A stretch of DNA of 64,000 bases from Denticeps clupeoides (Eukaryota > Chordata > Actinopteri > Clupeiformes > Denticipitidae): positions 12,028,982 to 12,092,981 of the forward strand of contig NC_041726.1 in NCBI RefSeq assembly GCF_900700375.1, written 5' to 3'. Shown in pieces: positions 62,995-64,000 of this stretch. Within the stretch, counting starts at the first letter, position 1; every line of letters starts with the position of its first letter. The translations under genes were made by a program, and so were the position numbers. The notes beneath the pieces are model-generated. The model was given only the letters and a program-made list of their open reading frames with translations. It did no database searches and was not told the origin of the DNA.

Positions 62995-63668
62995 TTTCAC
63001 ACTATCTTCACTTTAAGCAAAGCATTGCATCCACCTTAAGAAAGCTTATTCGAAGTAACTATTGAAATGTTTTAACTGTCTGAGGTTAATCAGGGAATAA
63101 AATATTTAAAGAAATGTGTAAAGTAACCTTTTTAATTTTGTCTGTAGTCATACATTGCCAAATCTATGTCCCTTGTATATGTAAAAAATACATATAATGT
63201 GCTGTGACACCTTGATCATGTGACACATTATTTGCCGGTTCACATTCAGGCCTTCAGAGCATAAATCTTCACATTTATTAATCTGTGAAACGGTGGCACG
63301 CTGCTGCGGTGACTGAGTTAGTGTTTCTCATCACCTGCAGTGGCATCCATCCCTATGCTAGTGCTAGAGCCATTTTACATGTCACATGCATCTAATCTCG
63401 GTTCTAATTAAATGTTCTCCCATCTCAAGTCTTCTCAAAGCGCACATCTCATTAGATAGATAGGAGACAGTTGGAGCTCTTTGTAGATCTTAGATCTTAA
63501 CATCTTCGCTTGAGACATGAATATTTAACCAGTAATGACAGCGTGATGCGCTGCTGCGTCCTCCTCCTCCTTCAGCCGAATGTGTGCCACCGTACACAGA
63601 TGGATGAAGACAGAAACAGAAGGGGGATTCTTTTTTTTTTTTTTTTTTAAAGACACTGGTCTGCTCAC

Positions 63669-63743
63669 CAGGTTGAGTTTTTGAACTATGTGCGTTTCCA
63701 TGGCAACAATTTTGGCACTCACTCTGACGGTGATTCGTCTGGA
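63669..63743 (-). other. Possible lone coding exon of an unidentified gene
   Basis: On the - strand a pyrimidine-rich stretch ends in a CAG acceptor, then 75 bp stay open as exactly 25 codons (starting SRRITVRVSAKIVAM, ending QKLNL), followed by a gtgagc donor. No family is recognised and the neighbouring exons would lie outside the window or are not visible. It may be chance. Confidence 0.2.
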
Positions 63744-63907
63744 CTGCGCAGGGACCGGGAAGGTTTGAGGGAAGACGGGCGAAGGGTAGAAAGAGGACGA
63801 GTCCTTTGAGGTTCTGGCTGGTTGAGGAGGACAAAGTCCTAAAACCTAGAGGGGAAAATATGGACGAGGACAATGGGTGACAGTTATCCAGGTCCTCATC
63901 GTCTCAT

Positions 63908-63922
63908 CCAGCAGATGGCGGT
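63908..63922 (+). promoter_or_regulatory. CTCF-like core motif
   Basis: CCAGCAGATGGCGGT fits the CTCF core CCASYAGRKGGCRSY but not the three bases before it. Weaker than the site at 11013. Confidence 0.3.
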
Positions 63923-64000
63923 CCTGTCCTACGGCTCTGCTGAAACTGTTCCTGACACACTTTCAACCGCATTTTAGAACATTATTTCCGGCGTCCCCCA

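Overview
This is a gene-rich stretch of a ray-finned (teleost) fish nuclear genome. The evidence is compact intron-split genes with GT-AG introns, CpG-rich promoters, dense tRNA-derived SINEs, Tc1-like and other DNA-transposon remnants, and protein sequences that match vertebrate families by eye. I cannot name the species.

Layout from left to right. (1) 1-4.6 kb: the 3' part of daxx on the + strand, with a decayed LINE and a foldback element in its introns. (2) 5.7-10.6 kb: zbtb22 on the - strand (BTB plus three C2H2 fingers), tail-to-tail with daxx, with a CpG promoter and a CTCF-type site upstream. (3) 11.4-17.5 kb: kifc1 (kinesin-14) on the - strand, complete at 617 codons, with a CCAAT/CHR cell-cycle promoter. 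(4) 18.3-30.7 kb: a znf384-type C2H2 zinc-finger gene on the + strand, with a near-identical duplicated zinc-finger exon. (5) 32.9-37.3 kb: flot1 on the - strand. (6) 37.7-41.6 kb: a beta-tubulin gene (tubb5-type, 444 aa) on the + strand, head-to-head with flot1. (7) 46.1-53.7 kb: an unnamed single-pass membrane protein with three Ig-like domains that lack the usual cysteine pair, and a long cytoplasmic tail. (8) 59.0-62.0 kb: tcf19 (FHA plus PHD finger) on the + strand. (9) 62-64 kb: tcf19 3' UTR and a possible lone exon of another gene on the - strand.

In mammals DAXX, ZBTB22 and KIFC1 lie in the extended class II end of the MHC and FLOT1, TUBB and TCF19 lie in the class I end, while ZNF384 is elsewhere. 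The window therefore reads as a rearranged fish counterpart of MHC framework genes. No MHC class I/II, TAP or proteasome gene is visible. Products fall into chromatin and transcription (daxx, zbtb22, znf384, tcf19), cytoskeleton and mitosis (kifc1, tubb) and membrane organisation or recognition (flot1, the Ig-like gene). I see no operon, CRISPR array or phage-like system. The most novel item is the Ig-like gene. The most striking sequence pattern is the 160/161-identical exon pair in znf384.
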